DNA from: Pseudomonas psychrophila
GTDB lineage: Bacteria; Pseudomonadota; Gammaproteobacteria; Pseudomonadales; Pseudomonadaceae
Direction: 5' to 3'
DNA: 64,000 nucleotides
NCBI RefSeq assembly: GCF_001043005.1
Contig: NZ_JYKZ01000006.1
Coordinates: forward strand, 238,847 to 302,846
Numbering within the stretch: position 1 is the first letter of the stretch; every line of letters starts with the position of its first letter. The translations under genes were made by a program, and so were the position numbers. A model generated the notes under the pieces. The model did not search any database. It was not told the origin of the DNA and worked only from the letters and a program-made list of their open reading frames with translations. Of this stretch, positions 53,936 to 62,254 are shown in pieces.

Positions 53936-55510
53936 TTGCCAATCCCAGCCTCTACCCCCGAAAACACGCAACTTGCCACCGGCTGGCAGCGTCGTCATGT
54001 GCTCAAGGCAGGTGCCCTGACTGTGGGCGCAGGCCTGCTCGGGCGCTTTGCCAATGCGGCCGGTTCCAGCGGTATATCCCCTGGGGAATATCTGCAAATG
54101 GATGCCTGGGACATGGCCAAAGCCGTGCAAAAAGGTGAAATCAGCCCGCAAAATCTGCTGTCGGCGGCCATGGCCCGTTGTGATGCGGTCAACCCCAAGG
54201 TCAATGCCGTCAATATGCGCCATGACGACTACGCCAACGCGCTGCTCAAGGCCCGTACCGCCAGTGGTGCATCAACCACGGGGGCGCTGGCCGGGGTGCC
54301 GATCCTGATCAAGGACCTCAATACTTACCTCGAAGGCACCCGCACCACCAATGGTTGCCGCCTGTACAAAGATGCACCGCTGGCGCCCCATACCAGCACC
54401 CTGATCACCCGTTATCAGGCGGCCGGGGCCGTGCCGTTTGGCAAGACCACCTGCCCGGAATTCGGGTTGACCACCACCACTGAATCCCTGCTGTGGGGGC
54501 AAACCCGCAACCCGTGGAACCTTGCCAAAAGCGCAGGAGGCTCATCCGGTGGCGCGGCGTCGGCCGTTGCTGCGGGCATTGTGCCGGTGGCCCACGCCAC
54601 AGACGGCGGTGGCTCGATCAGGATACCCGCGTCCTATTGCGGCCTGGTCGGGCTCAAGCCCACGCGCTACCGCACCCCCAGCGGCCCGGGTAAATATGAG
54701 GGCTGGTTTGGAGCCAGCGTAGGCAACGTGGTGTCGCGCAATGTGCGTGACATGGCGTTGTTCATGGATGCGGGGCAGGGGCATGAGGCTGGCAGTCCGT
54801 ACTGGGCCAAGCCACTTGAGCGCCCCTATGTCGAAGAGTTACGCACCGCCCCCGGTCGTTTGCGCATCGGCGTGGTACGTGACTCATTGACCGGCGCGCC
54901 GCTGGACCCTGAGGTGGAGAGAGTGCTGAGCGATACTGCCAAACGCCTGGCAGCACAGGGGCATGAGGTTGAAGAGCTGCGCCTTGGCATCGATCCGCGC
55001 CAGTTGTTCGGCGCACACGGTTCGGTGATTGGCGATGCATTGCTGACCATGGTTCACGATCGCGAACAGGTACTGGGTCGCGCTGCCACTGCCGATGACT
55101 ACGAACGTATCACCCGGGTGGTGCTGGACCGCGCACAAAAAGTTACCGGAGAGGGCTTGTACCGTGCGCGTCAGTCGTTCGAGACCATTGGCGGCTACAT
55201 GGAAGATCAATTCCAGAAGTTTGACGTGATCCTCTCGCCGGTGACCGCCAATGTCACCCCGGACCTGGGGCTCTTGAGCCTCGATCAGCCCTGGGAGAGC
55301 TATGCCCACAACGCCATGGGCAGCGCGTCCTTTACCGTACTGGCCAACGTCAGCGGCCAGCCGGCCATTTCCTTGCCGGTGGGCATGAGCAACAACGGTC
55401 TGCCCATCGGCATGATGTTTACCGGGCCTTTGGGAGGCGAAGACGTGTTGCTGCGCTTGAGTGCGCAGATTGAACAGGACCGGCCTTTCGCCCGGCTGCC
55501 AGTTCTCTAA
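53936..55510 (+). CDS. Amidase signature enzyme with Tat export signal
   Basis: This 524-residue amidase starts with TTG (GGAG 9 bases upstream) and carries an N-terminal twin-arginine signal (WQRRHVLKAGALTVGAGLL), so it is probably exported. The catalytic Ser-cisSer-Lys features are ILIKDLNTYLEG, AGGSSGGAASAVAAG and DGGGSIRIPAS. It sits inside a steroid-like catabolic arm. An exported amidase there could split an amide-linked conjugate, for example a conjugated bile salt. Amidase-signature enzymes have, as I recall, been reported to do this, but that is an inference. Confidence 0.88.
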   Translation: MPIPASTPENTQLATGWQRRHVLKAGALTVGAGLLGRFANAAGSSGISPGEYLQMDAWDMAKAVQKGEISPQNLLSAAMARCDAVNPKVNAVNMRHDDYANALLKARTASGASTTGALAGVPILIKDLNTYLEGTRTTNGCRLYKDAPLAPHTSTLITRYQAAGAVPFGKTTCPEFGLTTTTESLLWGQTRNPWNLAKSAGGSSGGAASAVAAGIVPVAHATDGGGSIRIPASYCGLVGLKPTRYRTPSGPGKYEGWFGASVGNVVSRNVRDMALFMDAGQGHEAGSPYWAKPLERPYVEELRTAPGRLRIGVVRDSLTGAPLDPEVERVLSDTAKRLAAQGHEVEELRLGIDPRQLFGAHGSVIGDALLTMVHDREQVLGRAATADDYERITRVVLDRAQKVTGEGLYRARQSFETIGGYMEDQFQKFDVILSPVTANVTPDLGLLSLDQPWESYAHNAMGSASFTVLANVSGQPAISLPVGMSNNGLPIGMMFTGPLGGEDVLLRLSAQIEQDRPFARLPVL

Positions 55511-55530
55511 GCCTGTCCCCCAGGGTCATT

Positions 55531-55555
55531 GTGGGAGCGAGCCGGCTCGCGAAGT
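55531..55555 (+). repeat. Single REP arm
   Basis: A single REP arm (GTGGGAGCGAGCCGGCTCGC) lies between the amidase gene and the HsaA-like gene. It resembles the other arms of the window. Confidence 0.75.
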
Positions 55556-55694
55556 GATCCCGGCGCGTGCGCAAGTTCCGTGTGATGCCCAAGCCTAGTC
55601 CGCTTTGACGATGATCCACAGCGTGCCAGGCCGGATTATTCGTCATACACCGCCCGCGCATTCGCGCAGCGAGAGACTGACGGAGAACACACGG

Positions 55695-56882
55695 ATGGAT
55701 CAGATACGAGAGAAAAGTCCGATTGAGCTTGAGCTGCTGCAACGTGCGCGTGACCTGATCCCTGCGCTAAAAAGCCGTTCAGCCCAGGCGGACAAAGACT
55801 GCAAACTGCCCGACGAAACCGTTCGTGACATGCAAGAGGCCGGTTTGTTTCGAGCCCTGCAGCCCAAGATGTGGGGCGGTCATGAAGTCGACCTGCGCAC
55901 CTTTTTTGAAATCCAGATGACCCTGGCTGAAGGCTGCATGTCCACTGCCTGGGTATTTGGTGTGGTGGGCGTGCATCCATGGCAACTGGCGCGTTACCCG
56001 ATTGAAGCCCAGCGTGATGTGTGGGGTGAAGACGGCTCCGTGCTGGTGGCTTCGACCTATATGCCGGTGGCCAAGGTCACGCCGGTCAAGGGGGGTTATC
56101 AGGTCAGCGGGCGCTGGGGGTTTTCCAGTGGCAGCCAACATGCACAATGGTGCCTGCTCGGCGGTATCGTGCCGCAAGACGAAATGGGCCCAACCGAACA
56201 CGGCACCTTCCTGATTCCGGCCAGCGATTACCGCATCGAACAGAACTGGGACGTTTTAGGCCTGCGCGGCAGCGGCAGTCACGACATCGTTGTTGAAGAC
56301 GCTTTTGTCCCGGCTCATCGGGTGCAGCGCACCAACAACTACAGCATCGAAGCCACGCCGGGCCGACTGGTCAATACCAACCCGATGTACTCGATCCCGT
56401 TTGCCCAGGTGTTTGCCCGCGCTGTATCGACCTCGGCCCTTGGCGCCTTGCAAGGGGCAATCAACGAGTTTTGCGACAACGCGGCAAAGCACATCGGCAA
56501 ACACGGCGCCAAAACCGCCGAAGATCCGGCGGCCCAAGCGGCTGCAGCTGAAGCCATCATCACCGTTGACGCGCTCAAACTGGTGCTGATGCGCAACTAC
56601 GGGCACTTGCTGGCGCTGGCCGCAGCCGGGGAATACCCGGATGTCGAAACCCGCTTGTTATATCGCTACCAGTCCTCCCACGTGACCAATGTGTGCGCCG
56701 ACCGTGTCAGTGACCTGCTGCGTTGCATGGCCGCTTCGGGTTTGTACAACACCAACCCGGTGGCGCGTTACTTCCGTGACCTGCACCAGGCTCGCGGGCA
56801 CATTGCCAACAACGAGGCGGCTTACCGCCGCAGTTACGGTCTTGTACAGCTGGGCCTGCCCAACGCGGACCCTTTTGTTTGA
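55695..56882 (+). CDS. HsaA-like flavin-dependent monooxygenase (acyl-CoA dehydrogenase fold)
   Basis: This 395-residue protein has the length of HsaA (about 394) and the acyl-CoA dehydrogenase-like fold of the two-component hydroxylases HsaA and C2-HpaH. Conserved pieces include LPDETVRDMQEAGLFRALQP, WGFSSGSQHAQWCLLGG and GLRGSGSHDIVVEDAFVPAHR. Such enzymes ortho-hydroxylate a phenol (in HsaA the phenol ring of a 9,10-seco steroid) using reduced flavin from a partner reductase. The ATG at 55695 has CGGAG upstream; a longer in-frame reading begins at 55605. A pathway role is an inference from neighbours. Confidence 0.9.
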   Translation: MDQIREKSPIELELLQRARDLIPALKSRSAQADKDCKLPDETVRDMQEAGLFRALQPKMWGGHEVDLRTFFEIQMTLAEGCMSTAWVFGVVGVHPWQLARYPIEAQRDVWGEDGSVLVASTYMPVAKVTPVKGGYQVSGRWGFSSGSQHAQWCLLGGIVPQDEMGPTEHGTFLIPASDYRIEQNWDVLGLRGSGSHDIVVEDAFVPAHRVQRTNNYSIEATPGRLVNTNPMYSIPFAQVFARAVSTSALGALQGAINEFCDNAAKHIGKHGAKTAEDPAAQAAAAEAIITVDALKLVLMRNYGHLLALAAAGEYPDVETRLLYRYQSSHVTNVCADRVSDLLRCMAASGLYNTNPVARYFRDLHQARGHIANNEAAYRRSYGLVQLGLPNADPFV

Positions 56883-56934
56883 TCGGGTCAGCCCTCTGAT
56901 TCCGTAAAACACCTCTGACTTCAGCGCAAGGCAT

Positions 56935-56942
56935 AATAAAAA
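56935..56942 (+). promoter_or_regulatory. Possible Crc/Hfq motif at the KstD-like start
   Basis: AATAAAAA fits the AAnAAnAA Hfq/Crc pattern and lies between an AAGG sequence and the ATG, where binding would block translation. Confidence 0.3.
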
Positions 56943-58687
56943 TGACGGCTCACGATCAGTCTCAGTCCAGCTATGACGTAATTGTTGTCGGCTCCGGCGC
57001 CGGCGCCATGACCTCGGCCCTGTTTGCGGCTGATCAGGGCCTGTCGGTTCTGATTGTCGAAAAAAGCGATAAATATGGTGGCACCTCGGCGATTTCAGGC
57101 GGCGGTATCTGGATCCCCAACAACCATTACTTTGCCGCCATTGGCGGTCAGGACAGCCCTGAGCTGTCGATGCAGTACCTCAAGGCCGCGACCGGTGAGC
57201 ACGGCGACCCACTGCGCCTGCAGGCGTACCTGGATAACGCCGCGCCGATGATCAAAAAGCTCACCGACAACAGCCGCGTGCGTTATGCCGTGGCCGATAA
57301 ATACCCTGACTACTATCCGCAGTTGCCAGGTGCCCTGGCGGGGGGGCGCACCCTGGACCCGGAGCTGTTCGACACAAGCCTGCTGGCGGACGAATTGCCC
57401 AACCTTCGTAAACCTTCGCCGTCGACCCTGTTGATGGGCCGCATTGCCTGGACTGCCCGCGACGCGCACAAGGCCATGGCTCGCAGCTTTGGCTGGCAAT
57501 GGCTGATTTTCAAGCTAATGGCGCGCTACAAACTCGATTTCAAATGGCGTCGCAAAAGCAAGTACGACCGCCGCGCCGCATTGGGCAGCTCGCTGGTGGC
57601 GTCGTTGCGCCGCTCCCTGATGGACCGCAACGTGCCGTTATGGCTCAACACCGATTTTCAGGATGTGCTGCTCGACGGTGATCGGGTAGCGGGGATCAAG
57701 GTCGCCACGGGTGGCAAAGTCCTTGAGCTCAGGGCTCGCCGTGGCGTGATTTTTGGCTCCGGCGGCTTTGAGCAGAACCAAACCCTGCGTGAAAAATACC
57801 TGCCGCAACCCACCCGTGCCAGTTGGAGCGCCACCCCGCCGGGCAACAACACCGGGGCTGCGCTTGAAGCGGGGCTCACAATCGGTGCGGCCACCGCGCT
57901 GATGGACTGGGCATGGTGGGCACCGACCATTGCCGTGCCCGGCGAAGAAAAACCCCGTGGCGTGTTTGCCGAACGGGCGTTCCCGGGGGCCATTGTGGTC
58001 AATAGCCTGGGGCATCGATTTGTCAACGAAGCGGCGCCGTACCTGGAGTTCGTCGACGCCATGTACCAGGACAACCGCAAGACCGACGGCCGGTCAGTGC
58101 CGTCGTGGGTGATCTTCGATGGTCACTTTCGCTTCAACTACGCCATGGGCCCGTTGATGCCGGCCCAGGTGGTACCCGACAGCCGTCTGCGTAAGGAATG
58201 GCTCAATACCGTGTACTGGAAGGCCGACAGTCTTGAGGCGCTGGCCATGCAAATCGGTGTTGATGCGCAGGGGTTGAGCAGCACCGTGCAAAAGGTCAAC
58301 GGTTACGCCCAGACCGGTGTCGACCTGGACTTTGATCGCGGTGGCAACGTATTTGACCGTTACTACGGCGACAGCAACATCAAACCCAACCCGTGCCTGG
58401 CACCGTTGCGCAAAGGGCCGTATTACGCCATGCGCCTGGATGCCGGGGATATCGGCACCAAGGGCGGATTGCTGACCAATCAGCACGCTCAGGTCGTACG
58501 CGAAGACGGCCAGCCAATTGCCGGGTTGTATGCCATCGGCAACTGCTCGGCATCGGTCATGGGCATCAGCTATCCCGGTGCCGGTGGCACCCTGGGCCCG
58601 GCCATGACCTTCGGCTATATCGCCGCCAACCATATCGCCAGGAACGTATCCGTCATGGCCAGCGCCAAGGTCGGAGCGTTGTCATGA
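56942..58687 (+). CDS. KstD-like FAD-dependent 3-ketosteroid delta-1-dehydrogenase
   Basis: This 581-residue FAD protein has the dinucleotide motif VVGSGAGAMTSALFAA and ISGGGIWIPNN. Near the C-terminus SYPGAGGTLGPAMTFGY contains Tyr 544 and Gly 548, spaced like Tyr 487 and Gly 491 of Rhodococcus KstD, the residues that act on the 3-keto group. KstD removes hydrogens from C1 and C2 of ring A, leading to ring aromatisation when ring B opens. Its stop overlaps the start of a second FAD dehydrogenase by four bases. Action on another cyclohexanone-type substrate is possible. Confidence 0.88.
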   Translation: MTAHDQSQSSYDVIVVGSGAGAMTSALFAADQGLSVLIVEKSDKYGGTSAISGGGIWIPNNHYFAAIGGQDSPELSMQYLKAATGEHGDPLRLQAYLDNAAPMIKKLTDNSRVRYAVADKYPDYYPQLPGALAGGRTLDPELFDTSLLADELPNLRKPSPSTLLMGRIAWTARDAHKAMARSFGWQWLIFKLMARYKLDFKWRRKSKYDRRAALGSSLVASLRRSLMDRNVPLWLNTDFQDVLLDGDRVAGIKVATGGKVLELRARRGVIFGSGGFEQNQTLREKYLPQPTRASWSATPPGNNTGAALEAGLTIGAATALMDWAWWAPTIAVPGEEKPRGVFAERAFPGAIVVNSLGHRFVNEAAPYLEFVDAMYQDNRKTDGRSVPSWVIFDGHFRFNYAMGPLMPAQVVPDSRLRKEWLNTVYWKADSLEALAMQIGVDAQGLSSTVQKVNGYAQTGVDLDFDRGGNVFDRYYGDSNIKPNPCLAPLRKGPYYAMRLDAGDIGTKGGLLTNQHAQVVREDGQPIAGLYAIGNCSASVMGISYPGAGGTLGPAMTFGYIAANHIARNVSVMASAKVGALS

Positions 58688-60444
58688 GCCGAGCCAGGAG
58701 CGCCAGCAGCAACAGTAAAATCCTTGAGCCACTGTATGAAGATCAACTGGGGGGCAGGGAGTGGGATGACACCTGCGACGTGCTGGTAATCGGCTGGGGA
58801 GCGGCAGGTGCCTGCGCCGCACTGGAAGCTGCAAGCCAGGGTGCCCATGTGATTGTGGCCGACCGTTTTACCGGCGGTGGCGCCAGTGCCAAAAGTGGTG
58901 GCGTGGTGTATGCAGGCGGTGGGACCCGGCATCAGCAGGCGGCCGGTTTTGATGACAGCCCACAAGCCATGTTCGATTACCTCAAGCACGAAACCCAGGG
59001 TGTTGTCAGCGATGCCACCTTGCAAAAATTTTGTGACGACAGCGTCAGCAACCTTGGCTGGCTTGAAGGCCACGGAGCGAGTTACGCCCATAGCGTGCCG
59101 CCCGGAGGCAAGACCTCATACCCGTCCGATGGCTACTTCTTGTATTACTCGGGCAATGAGCTGGTGCCATCCCATGCGGGCGCTCAACCACCGGCTCCGC
59201 GCGGCCATCGCACCGTTGGCAAGGGCCAGTGTGGCGCGGTGTTCTACGCGCATTTGAAAGCTGCCTGCCTGCGTGCCGGAGTGCAACCCTTGCTGCAATC
59301 CGCCGCCCGGCGCCTGGTGCTGGATGACAGCTCAAGGGTGATCGGCGCGCAATTCTGGAGCCTGCCTCAGGGCAGCCGCGAAGCACGTTTGCATGAGCGT
59401 CTGGCGGCACGGGCCGAGCGCCTGCAAAATTTTGCGCCCGCCTACTGCGACCGGCTGCGACAAAAAGTCAGCCAACTGGAGCGTGATCACGGGCAACCGG
59501 TGCTGATTCGGGCCAGACGCGGAGTGATCCTCAGCACCGGTGGTTTTATTTTCAATCGCGACCTGATTCGTGAGCACGCCCCCGACTTTCGTCGCAACTT
59601 CAAGGTCGGTGCTACCGGCTGCGATGGCAGCGGTCTGCTGCTCGGGCAATCGGTGGGTGCCAAAAGCGAGCGTTTGAGCCGGGTATCGGCCTGGCGCTTT
59701 ATCAACCCGCCGCACTGCTGGCCCAAGGGGATTGTGGTCAACACCCACGGGCAACGGTTTTGTAACGAAGAAGTCTATGGCGCCACCCTGGGCCAACCGT
59801 TGTGCGAAGAACAGGGGGGGCAGGCCTGGCTGGTGCTGGACGCGCGCTTGCGTAAACAGGCGATCCGTCAGGCGCTTTTTGGCGGCTACTGGTGGTTTCA
59901 GACCTTGCCCGCACTGGCCTTGATGCTGTTCAAAGTCCGCAAGGGCGACAACCCGGACCGATTGGCAGCCGTGTGTGGCATGCAGGCTGGCGAATTGAAT
60001 GGTGCGCTGTGTGCCTACAACGCCGGTGCCCGGGGCGACGGGCCGGATGCCTTTGGCAAGTCTGAAGGCAGCCGGCAGGTGCTGGATAACGGGCCGTTTT
60101 ATGCCTGCGATATCAGCGTCGGCAACCCGATATTCCCATTGGGGGCGCTGACCCTGGGGGGGCTTAAAGTCGATGAAAGCAACGGCGCGGTTCTCAATGA
60201 ACAGGGTCAGCCGATTGCCGGCCTGTTCAGTGCCGGGCGCACGGCGATTGGCGTGGCATCACACCTGTACATCAGCGGCTTGTCACTGGCCGACTGCGTG
60301 TTTTCGGGGCGCCGGGCTGGCTTGTCGGCCTCTTGTGGGAGCGAGCCTGCTCGCGATGCAGGCGCTGCGGTACATCAGTCAGATCAGGTAGATGCCTTCG
60401 CGAGCAGGCTCGCTCCCACAGAAGCTACAGGGGTGACCTTATGA
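58684..60444 (+). CDS. Delta-4(5-alpha) ketosteroid dehydrogenase-like FAD protein with REP-encoded C-terminus
   Basis: This 586-residue FAD dehydrogenase has the dinucleotide motif VLVIGWGAAGACAALEAA. Its active-site segment HLYISGLSLADCVFSG places Tyr 529 and Ser 531 with the spacing of Tyr 466 and Ser 468 of the Rhodococcus delta-4(5-alpha) enzyme, as I remember it. That supports a role in ring-A dehydrogenation of 5-alpha-3-ketosteroids (TesI-type). From about Gly 545 the reading frame runs through a complete REPIN (60335-60420), adding about 35 residues before an ATGA overlap with the SDR gene. The natural end is probably near GRRAGLSA. Confidence 0.85.
   Translation: MSRARSASSNSKILEPLYEDQLGGREWDDTCDVLVIGWGAAGACAALEAASQGAHVIVADRFTGGGASAKSGGVVYAGGGTRHQQAAGFDDSPQAMFDYLKHETQGVVSDATLQKFCDDSVSNLGWLEGHGASYAHSVPPGGKTSYPSDGYFLYYSGNELVPSHAGAQPPAPRGHRTVGKGQCGAVFYAHLKAACLRAGVQPLLQSAARRLVLDDSSRVIGAQFWSLPQGSREARLHERLAARAERLQNFAPAYCDRLRQKVSQLERDHGQPVLIRARRGVILSTGGFIFNRDLIREHAPDFRRNFKVGATGCDGSGLLLGQSVGAKSERLSRVSAWRFINPPHCWPKGIVVNTHGQRFCNEEVYGATLGQPLCEEQGGQAWLVLDARLRKQAIRQALFGGYWWFQTLPALALMLFKVRKGDNPDRLAAVCGMQAGELNGALCAYNAGARGDGPDAFGKSEGSRQVLDNGPFYACDISVGNPIFPLGALTLGGLKVDESNGAVLNEQGQPIAGLFSAGRTAIGVASHLYISGLSLADCVFSGRRAGLSASCGSEPARDAGAAVHQSDQVDAFASRLAPTEATGVTL
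60335..60420. repeat. REPIN inside the coding sequence of the second FAD dehydrogenase
   Basis: REP arms at 60335-60359 and 60396-60420 flank a 36-base spacer. The reading frame continues through both arms and the spacer without a stop. The element separates the conserved part of the dehydrogenase gene from the SDR start. Confidence 0.9.
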
Positions 60445-61202
60445 GCGCACGGGTTGAAGGCAAAGTGGCGCTGATCACCGGTGGCGCCAGCGGAGTGGGC
60501 CGCGCGACTGCGCTGCTGCTGGCCCGTGAGGGCGCGCGTGTGGTGATCAGTGACATTGATGTGGAAGCAGGGTTAGCCCTGGCCGAAGAAATCGGTCCCC
60601 AAGCGCTGTTCATCGAGCACGATGCAGGCAGCGAAACCGACTGGATACGGGTTATCGACACTATCCGCCAGCGCCATGCAAGTCTGGACATCCTGTTCAA
60701 CAACGCCGGAATTCTGTTGAAAGGCGATATTGAAAACACCGAGTACGCCGACTGGCAGCGGGTGCAGAGGATCAACAGCGACAGCGTTTTTCTGGGTTGT
60801 CGCGCCGCCATCAGCCTGATGAAGGAAGGCGCTGGCGGCTCCATCATTAATATGTCGTCGATTGCAGCCGTGGCCGGGCGTGATGATTACGTCGCCTATA
60901 GCGCTTCGAAAGGAGCGGTGGCGGCGCTTTCACGCACGGTGGCGGTGCACTGCCGTCGGCGCAAGTACCGCATTCGCTGCAATTCCCTGCACCCTGACGG
61001 CATCCTTACACCCATGACCACGGCCACTTTGCCCGCAGGGCTGGACCCGTGGAGCTTGACCATCGACGCCGACCCCATGGGGCGCATGTGCCTGCCCGAA
61101 GATGTCGCCGCCAGCGTGCTGTTTCTGGCCAGTGATGAGTCTCGCGCCATCAGTGGTATTGAGCTGCGTATCGACAGTGGCCAGTTTGTGATGAGTATTT
61201 GA
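60441..61202 (+). CDS. SDR-family oxidoreductase (hydroxysteroid dehydrogenase-like)
   Basis: This 253-residue short-chain dehydrogenase has TGGASGVGRA, NNAG, a serine in INMSSIAA and YSASKGAV. The motifs resemble 3-beta/20-beta-hydroxysteroid dehydrogenases, but SDR specificity is not predictable. The ATG overlaps the end of the FAD dehydrogenase by four bases. It likely oxidises or reduces a hydroxyl/keto group on the substrate of the cluster. Confidence 0.9.
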   Translation: MSARVEGKVALITGGASGVGRATALLLAREGARVVISDIDVEAGLALAEEIGPQALFIEHDAGSETDWIRVIDTIRQRHASLDILFNNAGILLKGDIENTEYADWQRVQRINSDSVFLGCRAAISLMKEGAGGSIINMSSIAAVAGRDDYVAYSASKGAVAALSRTVAVHCRRRKYRIRCNSLHPDGILTPMTTATLPAGLDPWSLTIDADPMGRMCLPEDVAASVLFLASDESRAISGIELRIDSGQFVMSI

Positions 61203-61203
61203 T

Positions 61204-62235
61204 ATGACCCAACCTGCGTATTTCTCCCTGCGTGTGGCGCAAGTCGTGACTGAAACGGCGGACTCCAGATCCCTGGTGTTCGACGTTCCGTTGGCCTTGC
61301 GTGAACAGTTTGTCTACAAGTGCGGGCAGTTTTTAACCCTGCGCGTACCCTTTGAGGGTGGCTGGTTGCCCCGTTGTTATTCACTGTCCAGCACTCCGCT
61401 GCAAGACGAGCCACTGCGCGTGACGATCAAGCAAGTCCGTGACGGTCGTGCTTCCAACTGGTTGTGCGAGCACGTGCGCGAAGGCGATCTGCTTGAGGTG
61501 CTGGCCCCGGCCGGGGTGTTTGTCCCTCGGCATTTTGATGATGACTTTGTGCTGTTTGGTGGCGGTAGCGGGGTGACTCCGGTGCTGTCGATCCTGCGCT
61601 CGGCCTTGATTGCCGGTACGGGCCGAATTCTGCTTGTTTACGCCAACCGCGATGAAGCATCAGTGATCTTTGCGGCCGAGCTTAAAGCCTTGGCCAGTGC
61701 CTACCCCCAGCGCTTGCAAGTGATTCACTGGCTGGACTCGGTTCAGGGTATTCCGGCCGTGGCACAACTGGCGAACATGGCCCGGCCGTTCGTCCATGCC
61801 CAGGCGTTTATCTGCGGGCCCGGCCCGTTTATGGACGCTGCTGTCAGCGCCTTGCATGACATCGGCATGGACCACGGCCGTATCCATGTCGAGCGGTTTG
61901 TGTCGTTACCCGAGGAGGGCAGTGTGGCTGCCCCGGGGCCGGTCAACACCGATGTGATTGGCAGCCAGCTCTCGGTGCGCCTGGACGGTGAAGAGTTCGA
62001 AGTGCCCTGTGCCGAAGGCGAAACACTGCTCAACGCCATGCAGCGCGCGGGCTTGAAACCGCCCAGTTCCTGTTTGGTGGGTTCCTGCGCAACCTGCATG
62101 TGTACGGTTGAACGCGGCAGTGTAGAGATGCTGCGCAACGATGCCCTTGATCAACAAGAACTGAACGATGGCTGGGTGCTGGCGTGCCAATCGGTGCCCA
62201 ACAGCGAACAGCTGCGTGTGTGCTTTCCCGAATAA
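61204..62235 (+). CDS. KshB-like ferredoxin reductase with C-terminal 2Fe-2S domain
   Basis: This 343-residue electron-transfer protein has a flavin domain with RCYSLSS, an NAD-binding region with LFGGGSGVTPVLSIL and a plant-type 2Fe-2S domain with cysteines 290, 295, 298 and 328 (SCLVGSCATCMC, then LACQS). This order (FAD, NAD, 2Fe-2S) matches KshB, the reductase of 3-ketosteroid 9-alpha-hydroxylase, and also reductases of other Rieske oxygenases. Its start is 1 bp after the SDR stop. The Rieske oxygenase it would serve (KshA) is not in the window. Confidence 0.92.
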   Translation: MTQPAYFSLRVAQVVTETADSRSLVFDVPLALREQFVYKCGQFLTLRVPFEGGWLPRCYSLSSTPLQDEPLRVTIKQVRDGRASNWLCEHVREGDLLEVLAPAGVFVPRHFDDDFVLFGGGSGVTPVLSILRSALIAGTGRILLVYANRDEASVIFAAELKALASAYPQRLQVIHWLDSVQGIPAVAQLANMARPFVHAQAFICGPGPFMDAAVSALHDIGMDHGRIHVERFVSLPEEGSVAAPGPVNTDVIGSQLSVRLDGEEFEVPCAEGETLLNAMQRAGLKPPSSCLVGSCATCMCTVERGSVEMLRNDALDQQELNDGWVLACQSVPNSEQLRVCFPE

Positions 62236-62254
62236 TCTGCCAGACGAGTGACCG

